From Bifidobacterium breve (GTDB taxonomy: Bacteria > Actinomycetota > Acidimicrobiia > IMCC26256): 8,030 bases of DNA. The stretch spans positions 1-8,030 of the forward strand of contig CAMDSG010000074.1 of NCBI GenBank assembly GCA_945907055.1, written 5' to 3'. Shown piece by piece: positions 1 to 5,945 of this stretch. The translations under genes and the position numbers were made by a program. Numbering within the stretch: the first letter of the stretch is position 1; every line of letters begins with the position of its first letter. A model generated the notes under the pieces. The model was not told where the DNA came from. It saw only the letters and a list, made by a program, of their open reading frames with translations, and searched no databases.

Positions 1-954
1 ATTCGCAACGAGGGTCTCATAGTTTGCAATCGAGAGCCGCACGGATACCCCGGAGCGCTGGTTGACATGTGGAGAGCGCCGCGCTTGCTGACTAATTTCG
101 GCGATGATCTCGACCATAAATGCTGGAACCGTTACCTCAACTCCAGCGGCCGAGATGGCCTGAGCCTCTTGGGCAATTACATCCATCTCTAACCCAACCT
201 CTAATGGGTAGTGGGTACGAATCTGAGCCCCAAAACGGTCTTTAAGCGGAGTAATGATGCGACCGCGGTTGGTGTAGTCCTCTGGGTTTGCAGATGCGAC
301 GAGCATCACATCTACTGGCAGGCGAATCTTGTATCCGCGAATCTGCACATCACGCTCTTCGAGAACATTTAGTAATCCAACCTGAATCCGCTCTGCGAGG
401 TCGGGCAACTCGTTAATCGCAAAGATTCCGCGATTAGTGCGCGGCACCATTCCGTAGTGAATCGTTAGTTCATCTGAGAGGTAGCGGCCCTCCGCAACCT
501 TGATCGGGTCGACCTCGCCGATGAGGTCCGCTATCGAAGTATCTGGAGTAGCGAGCTTCTCCCCGAACCGTCGGCTGCGATGCACCCATGTAATTGGGGT
601 CACATCACCCTGCTCCTCGATAAGGGTTCGGGCGTGAGCACTAATCGGGTTATAGGGATCATCGTTGATCTCGCTCCCAGCGACAATCGGCATCCACTCG
701 TCGAGGAGTTCAGTCAAGGATCGGATGATGCGCGTCTTGGCCTGGCCGCGCTCGCCGAGCAGGATCACGTCGTGCCCAGCCAGTAGAGCGTTCTCTAATT
801 GAGGAAGAACTGTGTCTTCATAGCCAAGTACCCCGTCGACGAGTGGACGGCCGGCGATGATGCGCTCAATGGCATTGGCGCGCACCTCATCCTTAACCGG
901 CCGGGAGATCCAGCCGCTTGCTTTGAGTTCGCCGAGTGTTGTGGGGCGGGTCAT
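1..954 (-). CDS. AAA+ ATPase, MoxR / Mg-chelatase subunit I-like (partial, C-terminus off left edge)
   Basis: The reverse strand is open from an ATG at 954 down to base 1 without a stop, giving 318 residues; the C-terminus lies outside the window. A good ribosome site (AAAGGAG, bases 960-966) stands five bases before the ATG. The protein has a Walker A loop GERGQAKT (residues 67-74), a Walker B-like stretch GIFAINELPDL (176-186), a sensor-1 region VASANPEDYTNRGR (219-232) and PLKDRFG (236-242), the usual order for the ChlI/BchI-MoxR clade of AAA+ ATPases. The Walker B aspartate is replaced by asparagine (INE); from memory this is normal in this subfamily. Such proteins are often annotated as magnesium chelatase or sigma-54-interacting regulator, but no sigma-54 GAFTGA loop is visible. 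Known relatives are usually paired with a von Willebrand A-domain protein, which here would lie beyond the left edge. Probably a cytoplasmic remodelling ATPase; substrate unknown. Confidence 0.9.
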   Translation of the reverse strand, partial: MTRPTTLGELKASGWISRPVKDEVRANAIERIIAGRPLVDGVLGYEDTVLPQLENALLAGHDVILLGERGQAKTRIIRSLTELLDEWMPIVAGSEINDDPYNPISAHARTLIEEQGDVTPITWVHRSRRFGEKLATPDTSIADLIGEVDPIKVAEGRYLSDELTIHYGMVPRTNRGIFAINELPDLAERIQVGLLNVLEERDVQIRGYKIRLPVDVMLVASANPEDYTNRGRIITPLKDRFGAQIRTHYPLEVGLEMDVIAQEAQAISAAGVEVTVPAFMVEIIAEISQQARRSPHVNQRSGVSVRLSIANYETLVAN

Positions 955-1119
955 GGGGACTCCTTTAGAGATAACGGATTTAGGCGCGCCCCTAGGTTGC
1001 CCTAAGTCGCTCCCCCGAACCGTACCAGCGTCGCCTTTCTCCCCGTGTCGTGAGACACGTGCGCCCTCTACTACCGTTCACTCTGGAACTTGTTGGTCAC
1101 CGCGAGAGGAATACAGACC
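955..1119. promoter_or_regulatory. Divergent intergenic region between the ATPase gene and sdhC
   Basis: These 165 bases separate two genes read in opposite directions, so they must hold the start signals for both unless transcription enters from elsewhere. On the plus strand TACCGT (1072-1077) fits the actinobacterial -10 pattern TANNNT and would give an sdhC leader of about 35 bases that includes the ribosome site GAGAGGA (1104-1110). No convincing -35 is seen for it. For the reverse gene only the ribosome site at 960-966 is clear. A small inverted repeat lies at 1044-1059, just upstream of the proposed sdhC -10. Confidence 0.45.
1044..1059. repeat. Inverted repeat CGTGTC-GTGA-GACACG
   Basis: Perfect six-base arms around a four-base centre. 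It lies 12 bases upstream of the candidate sdhC -10 (TACCGT, 1072-1077), where it would cover the -35 position. It could be an operator for sdhC or a short hairpin; no T-run follows, so it is not a terminator. No known regulator motif is recognised. Confidence 0.4.
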
Positions 1120-1869
1120 ATGTCGAAGGTTGATAATGCGCAGCGGTACGTAGGCGCACCACGACCAGCACCTGCGAAGAAGGACGGACCCTTCTTTGTG
1201 ATGTTCTGGCGTTCAGCGGTAGGCAAGAAGTGGATCATGGCCGTCACCGGCATCATGCTCATCGGCTTCGTGTTTGCGCACATGCTTGGAAACCTGAAGA
1301 TCTTTCTTAGCGCTAGCTCTATCGACCACTACGCCGAGTGGCTCCGCACGATTGGCTACCCGATACTCCCAGAGACTGGTGTTCTTTGGATTCTGCGAGC
1401 CGGTCTTTTAGGCGCCGTCTTACTCCACATCTGGGCAGCAGCATCGCTAACAAGAATGAATCGCTCTGCAAGGCCTAACGGCTACAAATCTCCTCGAGAG
1501 TATGTAGCTGCCGATTTTGCGGCCCGCACTATGCGCTGGACCGGAATCATCGTCATGCTCTTCATAATCTTCCACCTTCTTGACCTCACCTGGGGACAGA
1601 CAGGGGTGGAGGAATTTAAGACCGGAGATGTTTACAACAACATCGTTAATTCGTTCAAGCGTGTACCTGTTGCGATCGCCTACATCATTGCAAACATCGC
1701 TATTGCATTTCACCTATACCACGGGGCATGGTCGATGTTTCAGAGCCTTGGTATCAACAGCCCGAGATTCAATCCTTGGCGCAGGGGCTTCTCAATTGGT
1801 GTCGCATCAATCATCGCCATAGGAAATATCAGCATTCCTCTCCTAGTAGTAACTGGAGTCGTCAAATGA
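1120..1869 (+). CDS. sdhC: Succinate dehydrogenase cytochrome b subunit (five-helix, type B)
   Basis: This is the 249-residue membrane anchor of succinate:quinone oxidoreductase, which binds heme b and passes electrons to or from quinone. Five hydrophobic segments are visible at about residues 36-58, 88-110, 138-158, 183-205 and 226-247. His54, His103, His152 and His198 sit in the first four helices at spacings of 46-49 residues, as expected for the two pairs of axial ligands in diheme anchors such as Bacillus subtilis SdhC. One fused five-helix anchor replaces the separate SdhC and SdhD of four-helix enzymes. The ATG at 1120 is chosen because GAGAGGA (1104-1110) lies nine bases before it; an in-frame TTG at 1090 has no such site. 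The stop codon overlaps the sdhA start (ATGA), so the two are translationally coupled. The first 28 residues are polar and probably cytoplasmic. Confidence 0.95.
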   Translation: MSKVDNAQRYVGAPRPAPAKKDGPFFVMFWRSAVGKKWIMAVTGIMLIGFVFAHMLGNLKIFLSASSIDHYAEWLRTIGYPILPETGVLWILRAGLLGAVLLHIWAAASLTRMNRSARPNGYKSPREYVAADFAARTMRWTGIIVMLFIIFHLLDLTWGQTGVEEFKTGDVYNNIVNSFKRVPVAIAYIIANIAIAFHLYHGAWSMFQSLGINSPRFNPWRRGFSIGVASIIAIGNISIPLLVVTGVVK

Positions 1870-3791
1870 GCACTATCAACCTCGATTCAAAGATCCCCGC
1901 TGGCCCGCTAGAGGACAAGTGGGATAACCACAAGTTCTCAGTGAAGCTTGTAAACCCAGCAAACCGACGCAAGTTTCGCGTTGTTATTGTCGGCTCTGGT
2001 CTCGCAGGAGCATCTGCGGCAGCAACACTTGGTGAGCTTGGATACCACGTTCAACTCCTTACATTCCATGACTCCCCCCGACGCGCTCACTCAATCGCAG
2101 CGCAGGGTGGAATCAACGCGGCCAAGAACTACCCAAATGATGGCGACAGCGTAAAGCGCCTCTTCTACGACACGATCAAGGGCGGCGATTTTCGCTCACG
2201 CGAAGCAAACGTGCATCGCTTGGCGCAGGTAAGCGTCAACATCATCGATCAATGCGTCTCGCAAGGAGTCCCATTCGCACGTGAGTATGCAGGGTTGCTC
2301 GATAACCGATCCTTCGGTGGAGCGCAGGTTTCGCGTACCTTCTACGCTCGTGGGCAGACCGGTCAGCAACTCCTTCTCGGGGCATATCAGGCACTCGCCC
2401 GCCAGATTCACCTAGGGAACGTGGAGCTCCACAACCGTACCGAGATGCTCGACATGGTGATGAAGGATGGTCGCGCAGTTGGCTTAGTCGCTCGTGACTT
2501 AATTACAGGAGCAATTCACTCCTATTCAGGGCACGCCGTTGTTCTCGCCACAGGTGGATACGGAAACGTCTTCTACCTCTCCACTAACGCAATGGCTAGC
2601 AACGTCACTGCTGCATGGCGCGCACACAAGCGCGGTGCACTTATGGCGAACCCTTGCTTCACGCAGATTCACCCCACCTGCATCCCTGCATCAGATGAGT
2701 TTCAATCCAAGTTGACCCTAATGAGCGAGTCGCTTCGAAACGACGGTCGCATCTGGGTCCCTCAGAATGCCGAAGAGACTCGATCCCCTGAGCAGATTCC
2801 AGACTCCGAGCGTGACTACTTCCTCGAGCGAATGTACCCATCCTTCGGAAACCTTGCGCCGCGAGATATCGCTTCACGCGCGTCAAAGCGCCAGGTCGAT
2901 GTTGGTAAGGGTGTTGGGCCAATCAAGAACGGCGTTTACCTAGACTTCGATGAGGCAATCAATCGTCTCGGTGCACCTGTAATTGAGGAGCGCTACGGAA
3001 ACCTTCTACAGATGTATGAACGAATTACAGGTGAAGACCCATACAAGATGCCCATGCGTATTTACCCGGCTGTGCATTACACAATGGGTGGACTCTGGGT
3101 TGATTACAACCTAATGAGCAACGTCGAGGGCTTGTACGTACTCGGCGAGGCAAACTTCTCTGACCACGGAGCCAACCGACTCGGTGCGAGCGCTCTCATG
3201 CAGGGGCTCTCGGATGGCTACTTCGTACTCCCTGCCACCATCACTGACTATCTCGCCCCTCAACTTGGAGAGGCCCCCATCTCGACCGATGACCCCATCT
3301 TCAAGCAGGCTGAGGCCGCTGTGCGCGACCGCACGAACCAAATGGTTGCAATCAAGGGCACTCACTCCCCCGATCACTTCCACCGCGAGCTTGGAAAGAT
3401 CATTTGGGAGCACTGCGGAATGGAGCGCTCGGCGGAGAGTCTTGATCAGGCTCTAGCTGAGATCCCCGTACTGCGCGAGCAGTTCTGGAACGACGTTCGC
3501 GTCCTTGGAGATACTGAGTCCTTCAACCAATCGGTTGAGAAGGCTGGGCGCGTCGCGGACTTCCTAGAGTTTGGCGAGGAGTTAGTCCTTGATGCACGGC
3601 GCCGCGAGGAGTCATGCGGTGGTCACTTCCGCGTTGAGTACCAGACCGAAGATGGCGAGGCTCTGCGTAACGACGATGACTTTGCTCATGTCGCCGCTTG
3701 GGAGTGGGAGGGCGAGGGCAACGAGCCAACGCTTCACCGCGAGCCGCTCGTCTATGAGAACGTTCACCTTGCAACTAGGTCCTACAAGTAG
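1866..3791 (+). CDS. sdhA: Succinate dehydrogenase flavoprotein subunit
   Basis: The 641-residue catalytic subunit oxidises succinate to fumarate with covalently bound FAD, at the cytoplasmic face of the membrane. The dinucleotide-binding motif VIVGSGLAGAS lies at residues 40-50. RRAHSIAAQGG (72-82) contains His75, the expected FAD attachment residue. Conserved active-site segments follow: SRTFYARGQTGQ (156-167), the catalytic loop APRDIASRA (331-339), PAVHYTMGG (401-409, His404) and GEANFSDHGANRLG (427-440). The length matches the roughly 640-residue SdhA of mycobacterial Sdh1 rather than the shorter E. coli type. The start is the ATG at 1866, overlapping the sdhC stop and preceded by GGAG (1855-1858) seven bases away. 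An open frame extends upstream to 1728 but only through sdhC. A 20-base gap with a strong ribosome site leads to sdhB. Confidence 0.96.
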   Translation: MSTINLDSKIPAGPLEDKWDNHKFSVKLVNPANRRKFRVVIVGSGLAGASAAATLGELGYHVQLLTFHDSPRRAHSIAAQGGINAAKNYPNDGDSVKRLFYDTIKGGDFRSREANVHRLAQVSVNIIDQCVSQGVPFAREYAGLLDNRSFGGAQVSRTFYARGQTGQQLLLGAYQALARQIHLGNVELHNRTEMLDMVMKDGRAVGLVARDLITGAIHSYSGHAVVLATGGYGNVFYLSTNAMASNVTAAWRAHKRGALMANPCFTQIHPTCIPASDEFQSKLTLMSESLRNDGRIWVPQNAEETRSPEQIPDSERDYFLERMYPSFGNLAPRDIASRASKRQVDVGKGVGPIKNGVYLDFDEAINRLGAPVIEERYGNLLQMYERITGEDPYKMPMRIYPAVHYTMGGLWVDYNLMSNVEGLYVLGEANFSDHGANRLGASALMQGLSDGYFVLPATITDYLAPQLGEAPISTDDPIFKQAEAAVRDRTNQMVAIKGTHSPDHFHRELGKIIWEHCGMERSAESLDQALAEIPVLREQFWNDVRVLGDTESFNQSVEKAGRVADFLEFGEELVLDARRREESCGGHFRVEYQTEDGEALRNDDDFAHVAAWEWEGEGNEPTLHREPLVYENVHLATRSYK

Positions 3792-3796
3792 TCGAT

Positions 3797-3803
3797 AGGA
3801 GGA
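3797..3803 (+). promoter_or_regulatory. Strong ribosome binding site deciding the GTG start of sdhB
   Basis: AGGAGGA is the closest match to the 16S rRNA anti-Shine-Dalgarno sequence in the window. It sits eight bases before GTG at 3812, which fixes that non-ATG codon as the sdhB start. Confidence 0.8.
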
Positions 3804-3811
3804 CGAGGACT

Positions 3812-4576
3812 GTGAAACTCACACTAAAGATCTGGCGTCAAGACGGCCCCACCGCAAAGGGTCGCTTCGAGACATACGAAATGCCTGCGGTTGTGCCCGA
3901 TATGTCATTCCTGGAGATGATTGACGTTCTCAATGAGCGGCTAATCGCCGAAGAGGCAGAGCCAATTGCCTTTGACCACGATTGCCGTGAGGGAATCTGC
4001 GGCTCGTGCTCGATGATGATCAACGGCATACCCCACGGCCCTGAGCGCGGCACCGCAACTTGTCAGTTACACATGCGCAAGTTCAAAGATGGCCAGCACA
4101 TCACTGTCGAGCCATGGCGTGCGCGTTCCTTCCCGATTATCAAAGATCTCGCTGTTGATCGCAGCCCACTAGATCGCATCATCGAGGCCGGGGGTTACAT
4201 CTCTGCTCCAACAGGAGCGGCACGAGATGCCAACGAGATATTGATCCCCAAAGAAGCAGCTGATGCCGCTATGGACGCGGCGGCCTGCATCGGCTGTGGT
4301 GCTTGCGTAGCGGCCTGCCCTAACGGCGCGGCTCAACTCTTCACTGCTGCGAAATACAGCCACCTAAGCCTTCTCCCACAGGGGCAGCCAGAGCGTTGGA
4401 CCCGTGCGATTGGGATGGTCGACGAGATGGAGCGTTGGTTTGGGTCGTGCACAAACTTCGGTGAGTGTGAGACTGCCTGCCCCAAGGAGATCTCGATCGA
4501 CTTCATCGCACTACTCAACCGCGACTACATCAAGGCCCAGTTCAAGAACCGTCGCCTCTCTGGCCAGAAGTCCTAA
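3812..4576 (+). CDS. sdhB: Succinate dehydrogenase iron-sulfur subunit
   Basis: The 254-residue iron-sulfur subunit carries electrons from the SdhA flavin to the SdhC quinone site. All cluster ligands are present. Cys58, Cys63, Cys66 and Cys84 in CREGICGSC and TATC bind the [2Fe-2S] cluster of the N-terminal ferredoxin domain. Cys159, Cys162 and Cys165 (CIGCGAC) with Cys223 bind [4Fe-4S]. Cys169, Cys213 and Cys219 fit the ligands of [3Fe-4S]. The C-terminal NRDYIKAQFKNRR (236-248) is basic, as expected near the membrane anchor. Translation starts at GTG with the strongest ribosome site in the window. It is the last gene of the sdhCAB unit and is followed by hairpins and a U-tract terminator. 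The gene order and subunit sizes are those of the actinobacterial Sdh1-type enzyme. No broken or missing motif is seen. Confidence 0.96.
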   Translation: MKLTLKIWRQDGPTAKGRFETYEMPAVVPDMSFLEMIDVLNERLIAEEAEPIAFDHDCREGICGSCSMMINGIPHGPERGTATCQLHMRKFKDGQHITVEPWRARSFPIIKDLAVDRSPLDRIIEAGGYISAPTGAARDANEILIPKEAADAAMDAAACIGCGACVAACPNGAAQLFTAAKYSHLSLLPQGQPERWTRAIGMVDEMERWFGSCTNFGECETACPKEISIDFIALLNRDYIKAQFKNRRLSGQKS

Positions 4577-4602
4577 CTCTTCTCCCCTCCTAATCTGAGC
4601 CA

Positions 4603-4618
4603 AGAGCGGTTACGCTCT
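4603..4618 (+). repeat. Hairpin AGAGCG-GTTA-CGCTCT after sdhB
   Basis: A perfect six-base stem with a GTTA loop begins 27 bases after the sdhB stop. It has no T-run of its own and lies 18 bases before the terminator stem. Its left arm overlaps CCAAGA (4600-4605), which can instead pair with TCTTGG (4632-4637). Confidence 0.55.
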
Positions 4619-4636
4619 CCGCAACAGGTTGTCTTG

Positions 4637-4661
4637 GTCACTTTTTTCTAGTGGCTTTTTT
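4637..4661 (+). terminator. Rho-independent terminator of the sdhCAB operon
   Basis: The arms GTCACT (4637-4642) and AGTGGC (4650-4655) form a six-pair stem with one G-U pair and a U-rich seven-base loop. Six Ts follow (4656-4661). It lies about 60 bases after the sdhB stop and before the next gene. The stem is modest in strength. Confidence 0.65.
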
Positions 4662-4666
4662 GTAAC
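4661..4666 (+). promoter_or_regulatory. Candidate -10 box (TGTAAC) of the serine hydrolase gene
   Basis: TGTAAC stands nine bases before the ATG at 4676. The same hexamer at the same distance precedes the first WYL gene (5931-5936). Its first T is the last T of the sdh terminator, so the two signals abut. Transcription would start at or just before the ATG. No good -35 is visible; TTGGTC (4635-4640) is too far away for normal spacing. Confidence 0.4.
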
Positions 4667-4675
4667 GGGGGGAAC

Positions 4676-5812
4676 ATGACTACCGAGATTGGTACCGCTA
4701 TCGGAGACACCATTGATGGTGCTGCAGTTGAGCGACTACTCGCACGAGCACGCCGCGATATAGACGAAGGTCTTCTGCCGTCGGCACAGCTCGCTCTTGC
4801 GATCAACGGCGAGATAGTCGTTGAGGAGACATTCGGTGCTGCAACCCCCGAGTCGCGCTACTGCGTCTTCTCATCTACCAAGGCATTCATTGCTAGCTGC
4901 TGCTGGATCCTGATTCAAGAAGGCAGACTCGATGTAACCAAACGTGTTGTTGATTACATTCCAGAGTTCGGGACTAACGGCAAAGAGGTAGTTACTGTCG
5001 AGCAAGTAATGCTGCACCAAAGCGGATTCCCCTCTGCCCCGCTAGGGCCACCGGAGTGGGAGACCAAGGCGGGGCGCCTTAAAGCTTTTGGTAAATGGCG
5101 CCTCCAATGGGAACCAGGAACCATCTCCGAGTACCACCCATCGAGCGCGCACTGGGTACTCGCCGAACTCATCGAGAGACTGAGCGGAGAAGACTTCCGC
5201 GATTTTCTTGAGCAGCGTGTTACCTCGCCGCTCGGACTCCCACGCGTCCTTGGAGTGACCGATGATGCGCCCGTGATGGTGCCGGTCCCATGCGGCGAGC
5301 CTGCGACTGCAGATGAGTTAGAGGCCGTGCTCGGAATTCGTGAACTCCCCGTTACCGAAGTGACCACGAGTGCCGTTGCATACCTAAGTAGATATGAGGC
5401 GCGCTCAGTTGGCCTTCCAGGTGGAGGAGGAGTCATGCGGGCACGAGACCTTGCGCTCTTTTACCAAGGCCTGCTCCACAACTCTGCTGGCATCTGGGAC
5501 CCCGAGGTACTCGCCGACGGCACAGGTCGTGTGCGCAGCATGCTGCCGGATGCTTGGACGGGCGTTCCAGCATCTCGCACCCTCGGGCTAGTGACTGCAG
5601 GTAGTGATGGCCTCGGCTCAATGCGCGGATTTGGGAAGACAACCTCCGCACGGACGTTTGGGCACAATGGAGCATTCGGGCAGATCTCTTGGGCTGACCC
5701 TGAGACAGGGATCTCGTTTGCTTATGCCACGGATGGATTAGATGAGCACATACTGCGCCAGGGTCGCAGGGGGATTGCGCTTAGCAGCCTTGCAAATGAA
5801 TGCGCTAAATAG
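4676..5812 (+). CDS. Serine hydrolase, class C beta-lactamase / penicillin-binding-protein-like family
   Basis: The 378-residue protein belongs to the SxxK acyl-serine hydrolases that include class C beta-lactamases, DD-peptidases and EstB-type esterases. The nucleophile motif is S66-S-T-K69, in CVFSSTKAF. Tyr153, in GTISEYHPSSAHW, fits the second-motif tyrosine, although the usual YxN reads Y-H-P here. The third motif reads GHNGAFG (329-335), the H-x-G form common in esterase-like members, instead of KTG. LHQSGFP (113-119) is the typical conserved H-x-S-G segment. No signal peptide or membrane segment is seen, so a cytoplasmic esterase or amidase is more likely than a secreted beta-lactamase; the substrate cannot be told. 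The ATG follows a GGGGGG run only three bases away, a poor ribosome site, while a candidate -10 lies nine bases upstream. It seems to be transcribed alone. Confidence 0.88.
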   Translation: MTTEIGTAIGDTIDGAAVERLLARARRDIDEGLLPSAQLALAINGEIVVEETFGAATPESRYCVFSSTKAFIASCCWILIQEGRLDVTKRVVDYIPEFGTNGKEVVTVEQVMLHQSGFPSAPLGPPEWETKAGRLKAFGKWRLQWEPGTISEYHPSSAHWVLAELIERLSGEDFRDFLEQRVTSPLGLPRVLGVTDDAPVMVPVPCGEPATADELEAVLGIRELPVTEVTTSAVAYLSRYEARSVGLPGGGGVMRARDLALFYQGLLHNSAGIWDPEVLADGTGRVRSMLPDAWTGVPASRTLGLVTAGSDGLGSMRGFGKTTSARTFGHNGAFGQISWADPETGISFAYATDGLDEHILRQGRRGIALSSLANECAK

Positions 5813-5824
5813 GGAATCAGCCGG

Positions 5825-5865
5825 GAGAAAAGACTGCTCTGCGGGGGCGGGCATGACATTTTCTC
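5825..5865. repeat. Inverted repeat GAGAAAA ... TTTTCTC
   Basis: Perfect seven-base arms (5825-5831 and 5859-5865) flank a 27-base GC-rich interval that begins 13 bases after the serine hydrolase stop. The right arm overlaps the half-site cluster at 5861-5890. It could be a weak transcript-end stem or a further regulator half-site. It could also be chance. Confidence 0.35.
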
Positions 5866-5890
5866 ATATTGAGAATAGTTATTCTCAATA
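5861..5890. promoter_or_regulatory. Palindromic operator-like cluster upstream of the WYL gene pair
   Basis: Bases 5867-5890 form an inverted repeat with perfect 11-base arms, TATTGAGAATA and TATTCTCAATA, around a GT centre. Its left half also pairs with TTCTCA at 5861-5866 to make TTCTCA-TAT-TGAGAA. The result is three alternating copies of the half-site TGAGAA/TTCTCA within 27 bases. The cluster ends 17 bases before the candidate -35 at 5908, a position from which a dimeric regulator could act. The half-site looks like those of Fur-type repressors, but the centre spacing does not fit a standard Fur box and no metal gene is adjacent. An AU-rich hairpin ending the upstream transcript is a weaker alternative. 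Confidence 0.55.
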
Positions 5891-5907
5891 GATATTTTAA
5901 TAATTTT

Positions 5908-5936
5908 TTGATGCAATCGGTCGGCCCATCTGTAAC
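5908..5936 (+). promoter_or_regulatory. Candidate promoter of the WYL pair (TTGATG-17-TGTAAC)
   Basis: TTGATG (5908-5913) and TGTAAC (5931-5936) match the sigma-70-type -35 and -10 boxes in part and are 17 bases apart. The ATG at 5946 lies nine bases after the -10, and no Shine-Dalgarno sequence precedes it. A leaderless or near-leaderless mRNA, common in actinobacteria, is therefore inferred. Confidence 0.5.
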
Positions 5937-5945
5937 AATCCGCTG

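Noticed and set aside
980..1005. TTAGG ... CCTAA inverted repeat resembling an IdeR/DtxR iron box
   Set aside because: The arms are only five bases and 16 bases apart, while the IdeR box is a compact 19-base palindrome; the internal bases do not fit.
580..1005. Short plus-strand open frames at 580-786 and 799-1005
   Set aside because: They lie opposite the reverse-strand ATPase gene, whose reading frame holds intact Walker A and sensor motifs; the short products match nothing recognisable.
1090..1119. Upstream TTG start extending SdhC by ten residues
   Set aside because: No ribosome site precedes the TTG, whereas the ATG at 1120 has GAGAGGA nine bases before it and begins a typical SdhC N-terminus.
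1728..1865. Upstream extension of the SdhA frame by 46 codons
   Set aside because: The extra residues lie inside sdhC in another frame and do not resemble SdhA; the ATG at 1866 with GGAG upstream begins the conserved protein.
4954..5436. 160-codon open frame on the minus strand within the serine hydrolase gene
   Set aside because: It has low-complexity Ser/Pro/Arg/Thr composition typical of an antisense shadow, and the plus strand carries clear catalytic motifs.
5867..5910. AU-rich palindrome plus T-rich tail as an intrinsic terminator
   Set aside because: The stem is almost free of G-C pairs, the loop is too tight and the T-run is interrupted and displaced; an operator explains the repeated half-sites better, though a termination role is not excluded.
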